Positions 47,849 through 48,728 of a stretch of 48,728 nt of DNA are shown piece by piece. The notes below the pieces were generated by a model. The model was not told the DNA's origin, did not search any database, and saw only the letters and a program-made list of their open reading frames with translations. The stretch's first letter is position 1. The number at the start of each line of letters is the position of its first letter. Origin of the DNA: Candidatus Dormiibacterota bacterium. GTDB lineage: Bacteria > Chloroflexota > Dormibacteria > CF-121. The DNA lies in NCBI GenBank assembly GCA_035544955.1, contig DASZZN010000050.1, forward strand, positions 1 to 48,728, written 5' to 3'. The translations under genes and the position numbers were made by a program.

Positions 47849-48706
47849 TCCGGCAGGTCTCCGGTCCCACCAATCGGGCTTGCCTATACAGTTCGCGGCG
47901 GCATAACCGTGCTCCGGACGGCCGGCAAGGCTGCCCAAAGGCGCACGAGCGGTGCCGTCGCTCAGCGCCCGTCGACCCACCTTCCACCAGATCGGTCCCC
48001 GCGACCCGAGTACCTGGAGTTGGTTCACGGTGGTCGTCCAGAAGACGCAGCAACGTTCCTCGGCCGGCAGCTGCTTGGCGAGGCCCTTGTGATAGGCCAG
48101 CTCCTTGTTCAACGAGGGAAACACGAACAGGATATGGCTATGGTCGGCGGCTATTCGCCTCACGAAGTAGCGGATATAGTTCGCCGACTTTCGGAGAAGG
48201 CGGTCGACGGATTCCGTACCCCGGTCCCACTCGAGGAAGAAGATGACTTCTCGGCCTGCAACCAGGTAGCGACCCCAGCCGTCAGGTGCTGGCGCATACT
48301 TTGGACCGGCATCCTCACGCAGCAGTCGCCGGCAACGCTCCTCGCCCACCCAGTGATACAGGCCCTCATTCGCCAGCGAGCCGCTGGCGACGGCCAGCGC
48401 GACGAAGAACGCGTTAGCTCCCAGGTCGTGCCCAACGTTGAAGCAATGATCGCGGTACTCCTCGGCTAGACGAACGAGCGGTCGCGGCTCCCGGCCAAGG
48501 CACGCTGCGAGCACCCCCGCCCCCCGCGGAGACAGCAGCAAGAGTGAGTGCAATCGGGTCCAACCGGGAGGTTCGATCATGAGCCAGCGGTAGATGAGAC
48601 CCTGATCCTTGAGCCATTTGATCCGTCTCTGGGAAACGCGTCGACTGGGGAAGAAGAGCTGTTCGACTTGATCACGATCGAGGTAGCGGTAATTCGATAA
48701 GGCCAT
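47837..48706 (-). CDS. Replication-relaxation (Replic_Relax) family protein, possibly 5'-partial
   Basis: A protein of at least 289 residues, similar to the replication-relaxation family found on actinobacterial and related plasmids and integrative elements. A winged-helix N-terminus (RDQVEQLFFPSRRVSQRRIK) is followed by EEYRDHCFNVGHDLGANAFF, WVGEERCRRLL and a nuclease-like core with VIFFLEWDRGTESVDRLL, where Glu/Asp residues sit as in restriction-endonuclease folds. The frame remains open for the last 22 bases of the window upstream of ATG 48706, so the true start may lie outside. It supports a plasmid-derived or conjugative element to the right. Confidence 0.78.
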   Translation of the reverse strand: MALSNYRYLDRDQVEQLFFPSRRVSQRRIKWLKDQGLIYRWLMIEPPGWTRLHSLLLLSPRGAGVLAACLGREPRPLVRLAEEYRDHCFNVGHDLGANAFFVALAVASGSLANEGLYHWVGEERCRRLLREDAGPKYAPAPDGWGRYLVAGREVIFFLEWDRGTESVDRLLRKSANYIRYFVRRIAADHSHILFVFPSLNKELAYHKGLAKQLPAEERCCVFWTTTVNQLQVLGSRGPIWWKVGRRALSDGTARAPLGSLAGRPEHGYAAANCIGKPDWWDRRPAGGQV

Positions 48707-48728
48707 GAGGATTGCGATGTCGCGCGTG

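Noticed and set aside
1-48728. CRISPR arrays, insertion sequences and rRNA genes
   Set aside because: No regularly spaced repeats, transposase motifs or rRNA signatures were found by reading; the only mobile functions are the recombinase and Replic_Relax genes at the right end.
45884-48728. A second copy of the tRNA-Asp 3' end as right attachment site
   Set aside because: I found no repeat of the T-arm and acceptor sequence within the window; the other boundary must lie beyond its right edge.

Overview
The window is GC-rich by eye, gene-dense bacterial chromosome ending in the left edge of an integrated mobile element. Gene content points to a terrestrial Terrabacteria lineage related to Chloroflexota, 'Dormibacterota' or Actinobacteriota. 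The signs are an actinobacterial-type inositol-1-phosphate synthase with a PimA-like mannosyltransferase, PdxS/PdxT vitamin B6 synthesis, a c-di-AMP receptor behind tmk, a DUF5667 partner for an ECF sigma factor, and frequent GTG starts. This placement is an inference; no marker gene was compared.

Layout. 147-6873: a lipoprotein solute-binding protein; an overlapping tldD-tldE-peptidase C26 operon; then a zinc-ribbon miniprotein, a PNPOx-like protein and a GNAT enzyme. 6875-11048 (minus): mtgA-like transglycosylase, adk, lon and a small unknown gene. 11164-15224: pdxS-pdxT-GNAT-like protein-Ycf45/SpoIIIAA-like ATPase. 15266-19098: tmk, c-di-AMP receptor, GAF-GAF-adenylate cyclase, DUF554 and another membrane protein. 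19180-23884: a MoxR-DUF58-transglutaminase locus. 23832-25645: a metallo-hydrolase divergent from selD. 25804-32551: ECF sigma factor with membrane partner, lspA, a TM-anchored unknown, a GAF protein, Xaa-Pro peptidase, MBL hydrolase, BtuF-like protein and two small unknowns. 32599-36596: CoA-binding protein, Glu/Leu dehydrogenase, CsaA, a class V aminotransferase, DUF2127 and an unknown. 36632-42665 (minus): a seven-gene inositol-phospholipid/mannoside operon led by an ArsR-type regulator. 42728-42865: a Cys-rich miniprotein. 43008-45850: holB, a 2-hydroxyacid dehydrogenase and a HAD phosphatase. 45884-45957: tRNA-Asp. 45919-48728: element genes (serine recombinase, small ORF, Replic_Relax-like protein).

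Three things stand out. (1) selD is a selenoprotein gene: an in-frame TGA at 24647-24649 sits exactly at the catalytic Cys of the family, so the real gene begins about 90 bases upstream of where an ordinary ORF call would start it. (2) ino1, two lysophospholipid-acyltransferase-fold proteins, a PHP phosphoesterase, a PimA-like glycosyltransferase and a CDP-alcohol phosphatidyltransferase form one overlapping operon. A TATAAT promoter and a palindrome lie in front of its ArsR-type first gene. This looks like a self-contained phosphatidylinositol (mannoside) pathway, with the PHP protein as a candidate for the phosphatase step. (3) Operon-leading genes repeatedly show a TANNNT box only about 4-12 bases before the start codon, while internal genes use ATGA/GTGA/TGATG/TAATG overlaps. 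That suggests mainly leaderless initiation plus translational coupling, with Shine-Dalgarno sequences at a minority of genes.
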